From positions 1 through 37,955 of the forward strand of contig DASUCV010000019.1 of the NCBI GenBank assembly GCA_036275915.1: 37,955 nt of DNA, written 5' to 3'. The translations under genes and the position numbers were made by a program. Source of the DNA: Candidatus Polarisedimenticolaceae bacterium. GTDB lineage: Bacteria; Acidobacteriota; Polarisedimenticolia; Polarisedimenticolales; DASRJG01. Of this stretch, positions 6,364 to 14,312 are shown piece after piece. Numbering within the stretch: position 1 is the stretch's first letter; each line of letters starts with the position of its first letter. The notes under the pieces were generated by a model that was not told the DNA's origin, ran no database searches, and was given only the letters and a program-made list of their open reading frames with translations.

Positions 6364-8255
6364 AGACCGGATATCGGGAAACGTACGATCGTTGGCGGCG
6401 CGACCCGGAGCGATTCTGGGCGGAGGCGGCGGAGGCGATCCACTGGGAGCGGAAGTGGGATCGCGTGCTCGACGACACGAAGGCGCCCTTCTACCGGTGG
6501 TTCACCGGCGGCGTGCTCAACACCTGTTACAACGCGCTCGACGTGCACGTCGACCGCGGCCGGGGTGAGCGAGCTGCACTGATCTACGACAGCCCGGTCA
6601 CCGGGACGATGAAGACCTACACCTACCGCGAGCTTCAGGGCGAGGTGGCGCGGTTCGCGGGCGCGCTCGCCGCGAGCGGCGTGGGGAAGGGCGACCGCGT
6701 CATCATCTACATGCCGATGGTGCCGGAGGCGGTGGTCGCGATGCTCGCCTGCGCGCGTATCGGTGCCGTGCACTCGGTCGTCTTCGGCGGATTCGCCGCG
6801 CACGAGCTGGCCGCGCGCATCGACGACGCGAAGCCGAAGGTCGTCGTCAGCGGGTCGTGCGGCATCGAGCCGGGGCGCGTCGTTCCCTACAAGCCGCTCC
6901 TCGACCGCGCGATCGAGATCGCCACGGCGAAGCCGGAGCGGTGCGTGATCCTCCAGCGGCCGCAGCTCGAGGCGTCGATGGTCGCGGGGCGCGACGTCGC
7001 GTGGTCGGAGTTCGTCGCCAAAGCGCGGCCGGCGGAGTGCGTCAGCGTCGCCGCGACCGATCCGCTCTACATCCTCTACACATCCGGCACCACGGGGATG
7101 CCGAAGGGCGTCGTCAGGGACAACGGCGGGCACGCGGTGGCGCTGAAGTGGAGCATGGGAAGCGTCTACGGCGTCTCGCCGGACGAGGTGTTCTGGTCCG
7201 CGTCCGATCTCGGCTGGGCCGTCGGCCACTCCTACATCGTGTACGGCCCGCTGCTGCACGGGAACACCACGGTGCTCTACGAGGGGAAGCCCGTCGGCAC
7301 GCCTGATCCGGGAGCGTTCTGGCGCGTGGCGTCGCAGCACGGTGTGAGCGCGCTCTTCACGGCGCCGACGGCGTTCCGCGCGATCAAGCGCGAGGATCCC
7401 GAAGGCACGCACATGCACCGGTACGACATGAGCCGCTTCCGCACGCTGTTCCTCGCCGGCGAGCGTTGCGATCCGGACACGTTGCTGTGGGCGGGCGAGA
7501 AGCTGGGCGTTCCCGTCATCGATCACTGGTGGCAGACGGAAACGGGCTGGCCGGTCGGAGCGAACTTCGCGGGCCTCGGACTGTTTCCGGTGAAGCCGGG
7601 GTCGTGCGGCAGGGCGGTGCCCGGCTACGACGTGCGCGTGCTGGGCGACGACGGGCACGACGTGCCCGCAGGCACCACGGGCAATATCGTCATCAAGCTT
7701 CCGCTGCCGCCGGGCTGCCTTCCGACTCTCTGGAAGCGCGACGATGCGTACCGCGACGGCTACCTGACCGCGTTCCCCGGCTTCTACAAGACCGCCGATG
7801 CGGGGTTCATGGACGAGGAGGGCTACATCTCGGTCATGAGCCGCACCGACGACGTCATCAACGTCGCGGGGCACCGCCTCTCCACCGGCGTCCTCGAAGA
7901 GGTGCTCGCGGCGCACCACGACGTGGCGGAGTGCGCGGTCTTCGGCGCGGCCGACGAGATGAAGGGCGAGGTCCCGCTGGGGCTCGTCGTCCTCAAGGCC
8001 GGTGTCGCCCGGCCTCCTGCGGAGATCGTTGCGGAGCTCATCGAGATGGTGCGCGAGAGGGTGGGGCCCGTCGCGTCGTTCAAGGTGGCGACGGTCGTGA
8101 AGCGCCTTCCCAAGACGCGGTCGGGAAAGATCGTCCGCGGGACGATCAAGCACATCGCAGACGGGACGCCCTACCACGTGCCGCCGACGATCGACGACCC
8201 CGCGATCCTCGACGAGATCAAGGCCGACCTCGCGTCGCTCGGTTACCCGAGATGA
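6360..8255 (+). CDS. prpE: Propionyl-CoA synthetase-type acyl-CoA ligase
   Basis: A 631-residue AMP-forming acyl-CoA synthetase. The ACS N-terminal domain is at about 4-60, and the adenylation P-loop YTSGTTGMPKG at 240-250. The motif WWQTETGWP lies mid-protein, and GYISVMSRTDDVINVAGHRL marks the hinge. The acetylatable catalytic lysine in KTRSGKIVRG is near residue 590. The VVPYKPLLDRAIE block and hinge sequence fit the PrpE/ACSS3 propionyl-CoA group better than Acs, which suggests a C3-C4 carboxylate substrate; specificity is inferred. The GTG start overlaps the upstream stop. It likely belongs to the four-gene operon 5111-8688. Confidence 0.9.
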   Translation: MKTGYRETYDRWRRDPERFWAEAAEAIHWERKWDRVLDDTKAPFYRWFTGGVLNTCYNALDVHVDRGRGERAALIYDSPVTGTMKTYTYRELQGEVARFAGALAASGVGKGDRVIIYMPMVPEAVVAMLACARIGAVHSVVFGGFAAHELAARIDDAKPKVVVSGSCGIEPGRVVPYKPLLDRAIEIATAKPERCVILQRPQLEASMVAGRDVAWSEFVAKARPAECVSVAATDPLYILYTSGTTGMPKGVVRDNGGHAVALKWSMGSVYGVSPDEVFWSASDLGWAVGHSYIVYGPLLHGNTTVLYEGKPVGTPDPGAFWRVASQHGVSALFTAPTAFRAIKREDPEGTHMHRYDMSRFRTLFLAGERCDPDTLLWAGEKLGVPVIDHWWQTETGWPVGANFAGLGLFPVKPGSCGRAVPGYDVRVLGDDGHDVPAGTTGNIVIKLPLPPGCLPTLWKRDDAYRDGYLTAFPGFYKTADAGFMDEEGYISVMSRTDDVINVAGHRLSTGVLEEVLAAHHDVAECAVFGAADEMKGEVPLGLVVLKAGVARPPAEIVAELIEMVRERVGPVASFKVATVVKRLPKTRSGKIVRGTIKHIADGTPYHVPPTIDDPAILDEIKADLASLGYPR

Positions 8256-8271
8256 GCAAGGGAGACATCGA

Positions 8272-8688
8272 ATGAATCGAGTCATGGCCCTGGCCGGAGT
8301 CTTCGCAGTCGGAATGGTGGCGGGCAGCGTCGCGAACGAGCTCGTCCACGCTCAAGCTCCGCCCTACGAAACGAAGCAGGTTCTTCAATCAGACTTGAAG
8401 AACCTTCCGGGTCAGGAAGTTGTCGTCTTCGAATCGACGTGGCAACCCGGAGCCCGGCTGCCCCTGCACTTGCATCCGAACGGCCACGAGATCACGTACG
8501 TCGTCGAGGGAGAACAGACGTTCGAGATCGAAGGCGTCGGGACGAAGGTGGTGAAGGCGGGGGAGGCGATCTACACGCCTCCCAACACCCCTCACTTCGG
8601 TCGCAACGCCACCGACAAGATCTCGAAGACCGTCGTGATCCGGATCAAGGACAAGGACAAGCCGGTCATGGTCGAGATCAAGAAGTAG
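8272..8688 (+). CDS. Exported single-domain cupin protein
   Basis: A 138-residue protein with a signal peptide or N-terminal anchor (MNRVMALAGVFAVGMVAGSV) and a likely cleavage near VHAQA. It is followed by a cupin_2 barrel. Metal-binding positions appear in HLHPNGHEITYVVEGE (His, His and Glu of motif 1) and in PPNTPHFGRN (motif 2 His). It may act in the periplasm; the reaction is unknown. It begins 16 bases after the ligase with an AGGGAG site, so it is probably the last gene of the operon. Its 3' end overlaps the convergent AHSA1 gene by 11 bases. Confidence 0.88.
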   Translation: MNRVMALAGVFAVGMVAGSVANELVHAQAPPYETKQVLQSDLKNLPGQEVVVFESTWQPGARLPLHLHPNGHEITYVVEGEQTFEIEGVGTKVVKAGEAIYTPPNTPHFGRNATDKISKTVVIRIKDKDKPVMVEIKK

Positions 8689-9154
8689 CGAATAGCTCGT
8701 CGAGCTGCTCGAACTGCTCGACCATCCCGCCGCTCGTGCTGCCGGAGGCGACGGCATCGTCGAGGGCTTGCTTCGAGGGGTAGAGGTCGGTCATGACGAG
8801 GTGCGTCTTGCCGCCCTTCTCTTCGAAGGTGACCGTGGTGACCGCTCCGCCGTCGCCACCCTCGTCGTTGGTCCAGACGAGGCGTGCATTCGGTATCACT
8901 TCGACGTACGTGCCGAAGAACGGCATGGGCTCGGGGAAGTCGGGGTGGCGGAACACCAAGCGGTAGGTGCCCCCGACACGAACGTCCATCTCACACGAGA
9001 GCAGGGTCATGCCGAACGACTTCGGTACCCACCAGCGTTTGAACAGCTCGGCCTTGGTCCACGCCTCGAACACGATGCGCGCCGGGGCATTGAAGGTTCG
9101 TGTGACGACGAGCTCACGATCGGACTTCCGTTCCGACGTCGTGCGGTTCGTCAT
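8678..9154 (-). CDS. AHSA1/SRPBCC-domain protein paired with ArsR regulator
   Basis: A 158-residue START-like (SRPBCC) protein of the AHSA1 group. It has the usual opening VVTRTFNAPARIVFEAWTKA, then LFKRWWVPKSF, GGTYRLVF and the C-terminal helix block GGMVEQFEQLDELFA. Such proteins bind small hydrophobic ligands, and pairs with ArsR regulators are common. I chose ATG 9154, which has a GTGAGG ribosome-binding site and lies 10 bases after the ArsR stop; an in-frame ATG at 9187 would overlap ArsR. It is probably co-transcribed with the ArsR gene and controlled by the operator at 9519-9542. Confidence 0.9.
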   Translation of the reverse strand: MTNRTTSERKSDRELVVTRTFNAPARIVFEAWTKAELFKRWWVPKSFGMTLLSCEMDVRVGGTYRLVFRHPDFPEPMPFFGTYVEVIPNARLVWTNDEGGDGGAVTTVTFEEKGGKTHLVMTDLYPSKQALDDAVASGSTSGGMVEQFEQLDELFATS

Positions 9155-9164
9155 GGCCGTGGCC

Positions 9165-9530
9165 TCACTCTCTCTTCTTGCGTCCATCGATCTTCTCCTT
9201 CAGTTTCAGCTCCTCGACAACCCTGTCCAACTCGTCAAATCGTGCTTCCCAGCGCTGGTGGAACCTCTCGAGCCACGCCGTCGCTTCCTCCAACCGGCGT
9301 GAGCCGAGCTTGCAGGTCCGCACGCGCCCAACCTTCTCCGTGGAGACGAGCCCGGCCTGCTCCAGGACGCCGACGTGCTTCTTCATGCCCGTGAGGGTCA
9401 TGTGGAACTTCGCGGCGAGGTCCGTGATCGAAGCGTCGGAGCGTCCGAGCTGCTCCAGAACGCCGCGCCGGGTGGCATCCGACAGCGCGGCGAACGCGAC
9501 ATCCAGCCGGGCTTGTACATACTGAACCAT
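9165..9530 (-). CDS. ArsR-family winged-helix repressor
   Basis: A 121-residue winged-helix regulator beginning MVQYVQARLDVAFAALSDAT. The conserved ALSDATRRGVLEQL entry helix and the recognition region ITDLAAKFHMTLTGMKKHVG are present, followed by LEQAGLVSTEKVGRVRTCKL. No metal-binding cysteine motif is seen, so it is not an arsenic sensor of the classical type. It probably responds to an organic ligand, perhaps one bound by its AHSA1 partner. ATG 9530 lies inside the palindromic operator, suggesting a leaderless or very short leader transcript and autorepression. An in-frame ATG at 9566 is less attractive. Confidence 0.9.
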   Translation of the reverse strand: MVQYVQARLDVAFAALSDATRRGVLEQLGRSDASITDLAAKFHMTLTGMKKHVGVLEQAGLVSTEKVGRVRTCKLGSRRLEEATAWLERFHQRWEARFDELDRVVEELKLKEKIDGRKKRE

Positions 9531-9542
9531 ACGGTTCAGTAT
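9519..9542. promoter_or_regulatory. Palindromic operator over the ArsR start codon
   Basis: ATACTGAACC (9519-9528) and GGTTCAGTAT (9533-9542) form perfect 10-bp arms around the spacer ATAC. The minus-strand ATG of the ArsR gene (9530-9528) lies inside it. The position and symmetry fit an autoregulatory ArsR-dimer site. It also sits upstream of the divergent gene at 9603, so it may control both directions. Binding is inferred; the palindrome is directly visible. Confidence 0.8.
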
Positions 9543-9602
9543 ACGGTGAGGTGGGACGGCATGCAAGGGGTATTAAGATGCGCGAGGAGGTCATGTCAAC
9601 GC

Positions 9603-10079
9603 ATGAAACCGACTCCCAGTGCGCAGCTTTCCAAGCTGCTGTCGCGGTTCCCGCCCGAGATCGTCGCTCTGGCGAAGCGCACTCTGCCGAAGCTCCGCCG
9701 CGCCTTCCCCGGCACGTACGAGCTCGTTTACGACTACGCCGGATCGCTCGTGGTGTCGTTCAGTCCGACGGAGCAAGGCTATGAGGGCATCGTCGCCCTT
9801 TCGATCGATCCGCGGAGAGTACGGCTGTACTTCGACAAGTCGCTCGCCGACCCGAAAGGTCTCCTCGAAGGCGCCGGCAGCAAGGTGCGCAGCGTGACCC
9901 TCGAGGCCGCATCGCAGCTCGATCGCGGGGATGTCCATGAGCTCGTCGCGGCCGCGATCGAGCATAGCGGCGTCACGTTCACGCGCACGGTCGCGACCCG
10001 CATGATCTTCAAGTCGGAGGCGAAGAAGTCGAAGCCAACGAAGTCGAAGAAGGCGATGAAGAAGAGTCCCAAGAAATGA
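9603..10079 (+). CDS. DUF1801-like (YdhG-type) small protein with lysine-rich tail
   Basis: A 158-residue protein resembling the DUF1801/YdhG fold: LSKLLSRFPPEIVALAKRTLPKLRRAFPGTYELVY, then a beta-rich stretch VVSFSPTEQGYEGIVALSID and VRLYFDKSLADPKGLLEGAG. The last 22 residues are almost all Lys, Ser, Pro and Thr, a basic tail that could bind nucleic acid or membrane. ATG 9603 follows GAGGAGG at a long spacing of about 13 bases. Family assignment is moderate and the function unknown. It overlaps the next gene by 4 bases and is divergent from the ArsR gene. Confidence 0.7.
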   Translation: MKPTPSAQLSKLLSRFPPEIVALAKRTLPKLRRAFPGTYELVYDYAGSLVVSFSPTEQGYEGIVALSIDPRRVRLYFDKSLADPKGLLEGAGSKVRSVTLEAASQLDRGDVHELVAAAIEHSGVTFTRTVATRMIFKSEAKKSKPTKSKKAMKKSPKK

Positions 10080-10492
10080 TCGAGGGGCTCATCGGCGCCG
10101 CGGTCGGTGTCGTCACCATCGTCGTGGCACGCGTCATTCGCGGGCAGCAATGGTTGTATTCCATAGGGCTGCTGACGCTGCCGAGCTTGTACGCGATGTG
10201 GGCGCTGCGGGCCGGGGAGCACGCTCTCGCCTTCAAGGAGCTGATCTACGGCGTTCCGTTCCTCGTCGCCGGCGTCGCCTTCGCCTTCGTGAGCGTTCGG
10301 TTCTCGGCGGTCGCGGTCGGCGTCCTCTGGATCCTTCACGGACTGTACGACTTGACGCACGCGCGGTTCTTCACGAACCCGGGCGTTCCCGGTTGGTACC
10401 CCGTGTGGTGCTTCGCGGTCGACCTCGTCGTGGGCGCCTACGTTCTCTGGCTGGCCGGCCGTCTCCCCAATGGCGATCTTCGCAAGGCGTGA
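10076..10492 (+). CDS. Small polytopic membrane protein (DUF6010-like)
   Basis: A 138-residue integral membrane protein with about five hydrophobic helices: 2-20, 28-45, 58-75, 78-95 and 115-132. The pattern IRGQQWLYSIGLLTLPSLYAM and a late WILHGLYDLTHARFF resemble DUF6010 proteins, for which no biochemical role is established. It is translationally coupled to the DUF1801-like gene (ATGA overlap). The 43-base gap before the propeller gene makes a separate transcript for the latter possible. Confidence 0.75.
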   Translation: MIEGLIGAAVGVVTIVVARVIRGQQWLYSIGLLTLPSLYAMWALRAGEHALAFKELIYGVPFLVAGVAFAFVSVRFSAVAVGVLWILHGLYDLTHARFFTNPGVPGWYPVWCFAVDLVVGAYVLWLAGRLPNGDLRKA

Positions 10493-10535
10493 AGCCGTGA
10501 ATTGACCGTAGATTCTCCGGAACAGGGGGCACGCC

Positions 10536-12269
10536 GTGACACGCATCATCATCGCCGCGATCGCGCTCACGATTCCCGCGGCCGCTCACGCCGCCGGTGT
10601 GACGAACGCCGCCGACGACCGGCGGACCGGGTGGTACCCGGACGAAGCGTCGTTGTCGCCGTCGTTCGTCGCCGGAGCCGGCTTCGTGCAGCAGTTCTCG
10701 ACACCGGTCGAGGGGCAGGTGTACGCGCAGCCGCTCGTCATCAACCGGTCGCTGTTCGTGGCGACCGAGGAGAACTGGATCTACCGTCTCGATCCGGAAT
10801 CGGGGGCGATCCTGTGGAGCCGCCAGGTCGCGCCGCCGTGGAACCCGGCGGACATCGGGTGCGGCGACCTCACGCCGTGGATCGGCATCACGGGCACACC
10901 GGTCGTCGACGAGTCGACGAACACCGCCTACTTCTTCTCCAAGACCTACGCGAGCGGGACGTCGGGGCCCGCTGCGTGGTTCGCTCACGCGGTCGACCTG
11001 ATCACCGGCGACGAGAGGCCCAACTTCCCCGTCGAGATCTCCGGGACCGCGCAGAACAGCCCGCAGATGTTCGACGCGGATGACGAGCTGCAGCGCCCCG
11101 GGCTCCTCCTCATGAACGGCATCGTCTATGCCGGATTCGGCGGGCACTGCGACATCGCTCCGTGGCAGGGGTGGATCGCGGGCGTGTCGACGAGCGGCGT
11201 GCTCAAGGCGCTCTGGACTTCGCGTGGGACGCTGGGCGGGAACGGCGCCGCGATCTGGCAGTCGGGCGGAGGGCTCGTCTCCGACGGTGCGGGGCGCATC
11301 ATCGTCGCGACCGGGAACGGCGGCTCGGCGGGAGCGCAGATCCCGAGCAACGCTCCTCCCGCGGATCTCGGAGAGGCGGTCGCGCGCCTCAACGTGCAGG
11401 CCGACGGGACTCTCGCCGCGGCGGATTTCTTCTCGCCCTGGAACGGGCCGGCGATGGACGTCGCCGACGCCGATCTCGGATCCGGGGGGCCGATCGCGCT
11501 TCCCGACGCGTACTTCGGGACGACGGGCCATCCGCATCTGGCGCTCGAGATCGGGAAGCAGGGGATCCTCTATGTCCTGGACCGCGATGTGCTGGGCGGG
11601 TGCCAGCAGGCGACACACAAGAAGGACGACGTCATCAACGAGATCTCCGGGCTGACCGGCGTGTGGGCGCGTCCGTCGTGCTGGCCGGGCGACGGCGGTT
11701 ACGTCTACTTCCCGACGAACGCCGCGCCGCTGCGCGTCATGAAGTACGGGCTCGACAGCCGCAGCAACCCAACCTTCACGCTCGTGGCGAGCTCGACGGA
11801 CAATTTCGGATTCGGGTCGAGCTCGACCGTCGTGACGAGCAACGGAACCACGAGCGGCTCGGCGCTCGTGTGGACGGTCTTCATGCCCGACGGCTCCGGC
11901 GTCAACGCAGCGTTGCGTGCCTACGACGCGGTCCCGTCCGCCGGGGCACCGGTGCTGCGATACTCGGCGCCGGTGGGAACCGCGTCGAAGTTCAACCCTC
12001 CCGGGATCGGATTCGGCCGCGTCTACGTCGGCGCACGCGACGGCCACGTGCTCGGCTTCGGACCGGTGCCGATCCAGATCCACGCCGACAAGGCCGGCGG
12101 GAGCCTTCATCTCTCGTGGACCGGCGGGAACGCGCCGTTCACGCTGCGGCGCGCGGAAGATCCGGACTTCAAGGTCAACCCGGTGACGCTCGTCGATCAC
12201 CAGGCGGTGACCTCGTTCGACGACCCGGCGCTATCCGACGGCAAGACCTACTACTACGACGTCCGCTGA
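10536..12269 (+). CDS. Exported PQQ-like beta-propeller protein
   Basis: A 577-residue protein with a clear signal peptide (MTRIIIAAIALTIPAAAHA, cleavage after AHA). The mature part has repeated propeller blades, for example VINRSLFVATEENWIYRLD with GAILWSRQ, a later GKQGILYVLDRD, and GRVYVGARDGHVLGFGP, as in pyrrolo-quinoline-quinone-type repeats. The last 70 or so residues (SLHLSWTGGNAPFTLRRAED, TYYYDV at the end) look like a fibronectin-III-like domain. No PQQ ligands or cytochrome motif (CxxCH) are evident, so a binding or structural role is more likely than dehydrogenase activity. It is followed 14 bases later by the SnoaL-like gene. Confidence 0.85.
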   Translation: MTRIIIAAIALTIPAAAHAAGVTNAADDRRTGWYPDEASLSPSFVAGAGFVQQFSTPVEGQVYAQPLVINRSLFVATEENWIYRLDPESGAILWSRQVAPPWNPADIGCGDLTPWIGITGTPVVDESTNTAYFFSKTYASGTSGPAAWFAHAVDLITGDERPNFPVEISGTAQNSPQMFDADDELQRPGLLLMNGIVYAGFGGHCDIAPWQGWIAGVSTSGVLKALWTSRGTLGGNGAAIWQSGGGLVSDGAGRIIVATGNGGSAGAQIPSNAPPADLGEAVARLNVQADGTLAAADFFSPWNGPAMDVADADLGSGGPIALPDAYFGTTGHPHLALEIGKQGILYVLDRDVLGGCQQATHKKDDVINEISGLTGVWARPSCWPGDGGYVYFPTNAAPLRVMKYGLDSRSNPTFTLVASSTDNFGFGSSSTVVTSNGTTSGSALVWTVFMPDGSGVNAALRAYDAVPSAGAPVLRYSAPVGTASKFNPPGIGFGRVYVGARDGHVLGFGPVPIQIHADKAGGSLHLSWTGGNAPFTLRRAEDPDFKVNPVTLVDHQAVTSFDDPALSDGKTYYYDVR

Positions 12270-12283
12270 GCGAAGAGGAGTCC

Positions 12284-12685
12284 ATGGACAACGTGAGTTT
12301 TCTCAAGAGTCTCTACGAGGCGTTCGGCCGCGGCGAGATCCCGGCCGTGCTCGGGGCGATGAGCCCGGACATCAAGTGGTATCAGGCCGAGAGCAACCCG
12401 TACCGGCCCAGCGGCGAGCCGTGGGTGGGACCGGACACGGTCCTGAACAGTCTCTTCGTCAGGCTGGGTTCGGAGTGGGACGGCTTCACGGTTCATCCCA
12501 AGTCGTTTCACGACGCGGGCCGCAGCGTCATCGTCGAGGGCCGCTACACCGGCAAGTACAAGGCGACCGGGAAGAGCATGGACGCACAGGTCTGCCACGT
12601 GTGGGACATCAAGGACGGCAAGCTCACCAGATTCCAGCAGTACATGGACACGGCGAAGGTCCAGGACGTGATGGGGGCCAAGTAG
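12284..12685 (+). CDS. SnoaL/NTF2-like protein
   Basis: A 133-residue protein with the cone-shaped NTF2-like fold. The pattern VSFLKSLYEAFGRGEIPAVLGAMSPDIKWY at the start and CHVWDIKDGKLTRFQQYMDT at the end are typical of SnoaL-like ketosteroid-isomerase relatives. Such proteins are small-molecule isomerases, hydrolases or binding proteins; the substrate is unknown. The ATG at 12284 follows an AGAGGAG ribosome-binding site. It sits 14 bases after the propeller gene and 8 bases before the methyltransferase, so all three could be one transcript. Confidence 0.88.
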   Translation: MDNVSFLKSLYEAFGRGEIPAVLGAMSPDIKWYQAESNPYRPSGEPWVGPDTVLNSLFVRLGSEWDGFTVHPKSFHDAGRSVIVEGRYTGKYKATGKSMDAQVCHVWDIKDGKLTRFQQYMDTAKVQDVMGAK

Positions 12686-12693
12686 CCTCCGGC

Positions 12694-13407
12694 ATGCAGA
12701 TCGTTCGCCTCAGGTCGGTCGGTCGACGTCTGTCGGAGGCGGGCATCGCCCTCTTCTTCCCCGGCGGACATCGTGTTTCCGGAATCATGTGGTCGGTCGA
12801 GGGCTACCTCTTCCCTCAAGAGGGTGTGTTCCTCTACCAGCTCGGAAGGTCGATCTCTGCGGGCCGTCCCATCGTGGAGATCGGATCGATGCGAGGCCTC
12901 TCGACGTGCTGCCTCGCCGCCGGCATCGTCGCGTCGAAGGCACCCGGCCGGCTCGTCTCCATCGATCCGCACCTGTACCGCACCGAGGCGGAGCTTCGAT
13001 ACAACCTGCGGAAGATGCGCGTCGACGAAGTGGTGGACGTGCGGGTCGCCCGTGCCCAGGACGTCGCGCGCGAGTGGACCGAAGAAATCTCGGCGGTCTT
13101 CATCGACGGCGCGCACGATCTCCCGAGCGCCACGCAGGACTTCGAGACGTGGAGCCCGCGGGTCCGGCCCGGGGGCTTCGTGTTGATTCACGACTCGACG
13201 CCACTGAGCAAGTTCCCGGGCCCGGCGGCCATCGCGGATGCCGAGCTCAAGGTCGGTCCGCGGTTCGACCTGGCGGGCCGGATCGGCAGCATCAGCTGGG
13301 CGAGGGTGCGCGGCGGCGACGGCTGGGCGCCGCGCTTGTTCGGCTCGTCGGCCGTCGATGCCCTCATCGGGCTCGCGAAGAGAGGACGGAACGTTCCGGG
13401 GGGATGA
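12694..13407 (+). CDS. Class I SAM-dependent methyltransferase (Methyltransf_24-like)
   Basis: A 237-residue protein with SAM-binding motif I as PIVEIGSMRGLSTCCLAAG (about 49-67). It continues with GRLVSIDPHLYR, then the acidic post-motif EISAVFIDGAHDLPSATQDF and RPGGFVLIHDSTP. The EIGSxxGxST and IDGAH signatures match the Methyltransf_24/cephalosporin-hydroxylase-like group, whose members often modify sugars or natural products. The substrate is not known. It overlaps the following GyrI-like gene by 4 bases. Confidence 0.85.
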   Translation: MQIVRLRSVGRRLSEAGIALFFPGGHRVSGIMWSVEGYLFPQEGVFLYQLGRSISAGRPIVEIGSMRGLSTCCLAAGIVASKAPGRLVSIDPHLYRTEAELRYNLRKMRVDEVVDVRVARAQDVAREWTEEISAVFIDGAHDLPSATQDFETWSPRVRPGGFVLIHDSTPLSKFPGPAAIADAELKVGPRFDLAGRIGSISWARVRGGDGWAPRLFGSSAVDALIGLAKRGRNVPGG

Positions 13408-13883
13408 GCGGTAGGATTCGTCACGTGAGTCATGAGGTCACCCTCGAGAACGTGACCGCCCGGCACGTCGCGGCGGTGCGCGACCGCCGTCCGTGGACCG
13501 AGCTCGGTCCGAAGCTCATCCCGCTCCTCGACCGCGTCTACGTCGCCGTCCGCGCAGGGCAAGTGGTTCAGCCGGGCCAGAACCTCTTCATCTTCCGCGA
13601 CGGATCGGACGACGAGGTCACGGTCGAGATCGGTGTCGAGATCGCCTCTCCGCTCCGCGCCGTCGACGGCATCGTCTCGACGACGACGCTCGCTGGGGAG
13701 GTCGCGCGGACGTTGCACACCGGTCCCTACTCTGGTCTCCGCGATGCGCATCAAGCCGTGCGCCGCTTCATTCGCGAGCACGGCCGCCGGCACGCGAACG
13801 TGTGGTGGGAGGTTTACGGCCACTGGCAGAATGATCCTGCGAAGCTGGAGACCGAAGTGTTCCACGCGGTGCTGCCGGCGTGA
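13404..13883 (+). CDS. GyrI-like/AraC effector-binding-domain protein
   Basis: A 159-residue stand-alone SOUL/GyrI-like domain without a DNA-binding domain. After a variable start, VTLENVTARHVAAVRDRR and WTELGPKLIPLLDRVY lead into a central beta region (EVTVEIGVEIASPL). The C-terminal YSGLRDAHQAVRRFIREHGR and VWWEVYGHWQNDPAKLETEVF are typical. Single-domain members bind hydrophobic small molecules and sometimes hydrolyse them. Start ATG 13404 overlaps the upstream stop; a downstream in-frame GTG at about 13425 is an alternative. It overlaps the VOC gene at 13880 (GTGA). Confidence 0.87.
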   Translation: MSGRIRHVSHEVTLENVTARHVAAVRDRRPWTELGPKLIPLLDRVYVAVRAGQVVQPGQNLFIFRDGSDDEVTVEIGVEIASPLRAVDGIVSTTTLAGEVARTLHTGPYSGLRDAHQAVRRFIREHGRRHANVWWEVYGHWQNDPAKLETEVFHAVLPA

Positions 13884-14281
13884 GCACCGCGAATCTCAAC
13901 GCAATCTGGCCGTTCTTCATCGTCAAGGATCTGCACGCGTCGATCGCCTTCTATCGGAAGCGCCTCGGCTTCCGTCTCGAGTTCGAGGGCCCGGAAGGCG
14001 ACCCGTACTACGCGGGCGTGACCCGGGACCGGGTCGGCATCATGCTCAAAGCGATCGCTCCCGATGTGCTGCCGCAACCGAATCGGACCCGTCACGCGTG
14101 GGCGCGGTGGGATGCCTACATCTCCGCGGCGGATCCCGATGCGCTGTTCGAGGAGTTCAAGCGGCAAGGGGTCTCGTTCGTGAAGGAATTGTCGTTCATC
14201 GACGACGGCCTCTGGGGGTTCGAGATCACCGATGCCGACGGGTACGTTCTCGCCTTCGCTTGCCTGCGGAATCCTGCTTGA
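13880..14281 (+). CDS. VOC-family (glyoxalase/bleomycin-resistance-like) protein
   Basis: A 133-residue protein with two beta-alpha-beta-beta-beta modules. The first is NAIWPFFIVKDLHASIAFYRKRLGFRLEFEG and the second HAWARWDAYISAADPDALFEEFKRQG, ending GLWGFEITDADGYVLAFA. The closing Glu position of the metal site is the E of GFEITDADG. The likely role is binding, isomerisation or detoxification of a small molecule; no substrate can be named. The GTG start overlaps the upstream stop. Its TGA lies within the -35 hexamer of the promoter for the second ArsR gene. Confidence 0.88.
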   Translation: MSTANLNAIWPFFIVKDLHASIAFYRKRLGFRLEFEGPEGDPYYAGVTRDRVGIMLKAIAPDVLPQPNRTRHAWARWDAYISAADPDALFEEFKRQGVSFVKELSFIDDGLWGFEITDADGYVLAFACLRNPA

Positions 14282-14306
14282 CAATCCATAAGCATGTGCT
14301 TATAGT
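14278..14306 (+). promoter_or_regulatory. Sigma70-type promoter with ArsR operator in the spacer
   Basis: TTGACA (14278-14283), a 17-base spacer, and TATAGT (14301-14306) form a near-consensus promoter. The spacer and -10 element contain the palindrome ATAAGCA-TG-TGCTTAT (14288-14303), the half-site type commonly bound by ArsR/SdpR-like repressors. Repressor binding there would block RNA polymerase. The ArsR ATG at 14313 is 7 bases after the -10 hexamer, at the expected transcription start, so the mRNA is probably leaderless. Motifs are seen directly; regulation is inferred. Confidence 0.85.
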
Positions 14307-14312
14307 TTGTTC

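Noticed and set aside
6222-8285. 687-codon open frame on the minus strand opposite the acyl-CoA ligase
   Set aside because: It is antisense to a clear PrpE-type gene, and its product is mostly Arg, Asp, Val and His in a low-complexity pattern typical of high-GC shadow frames.
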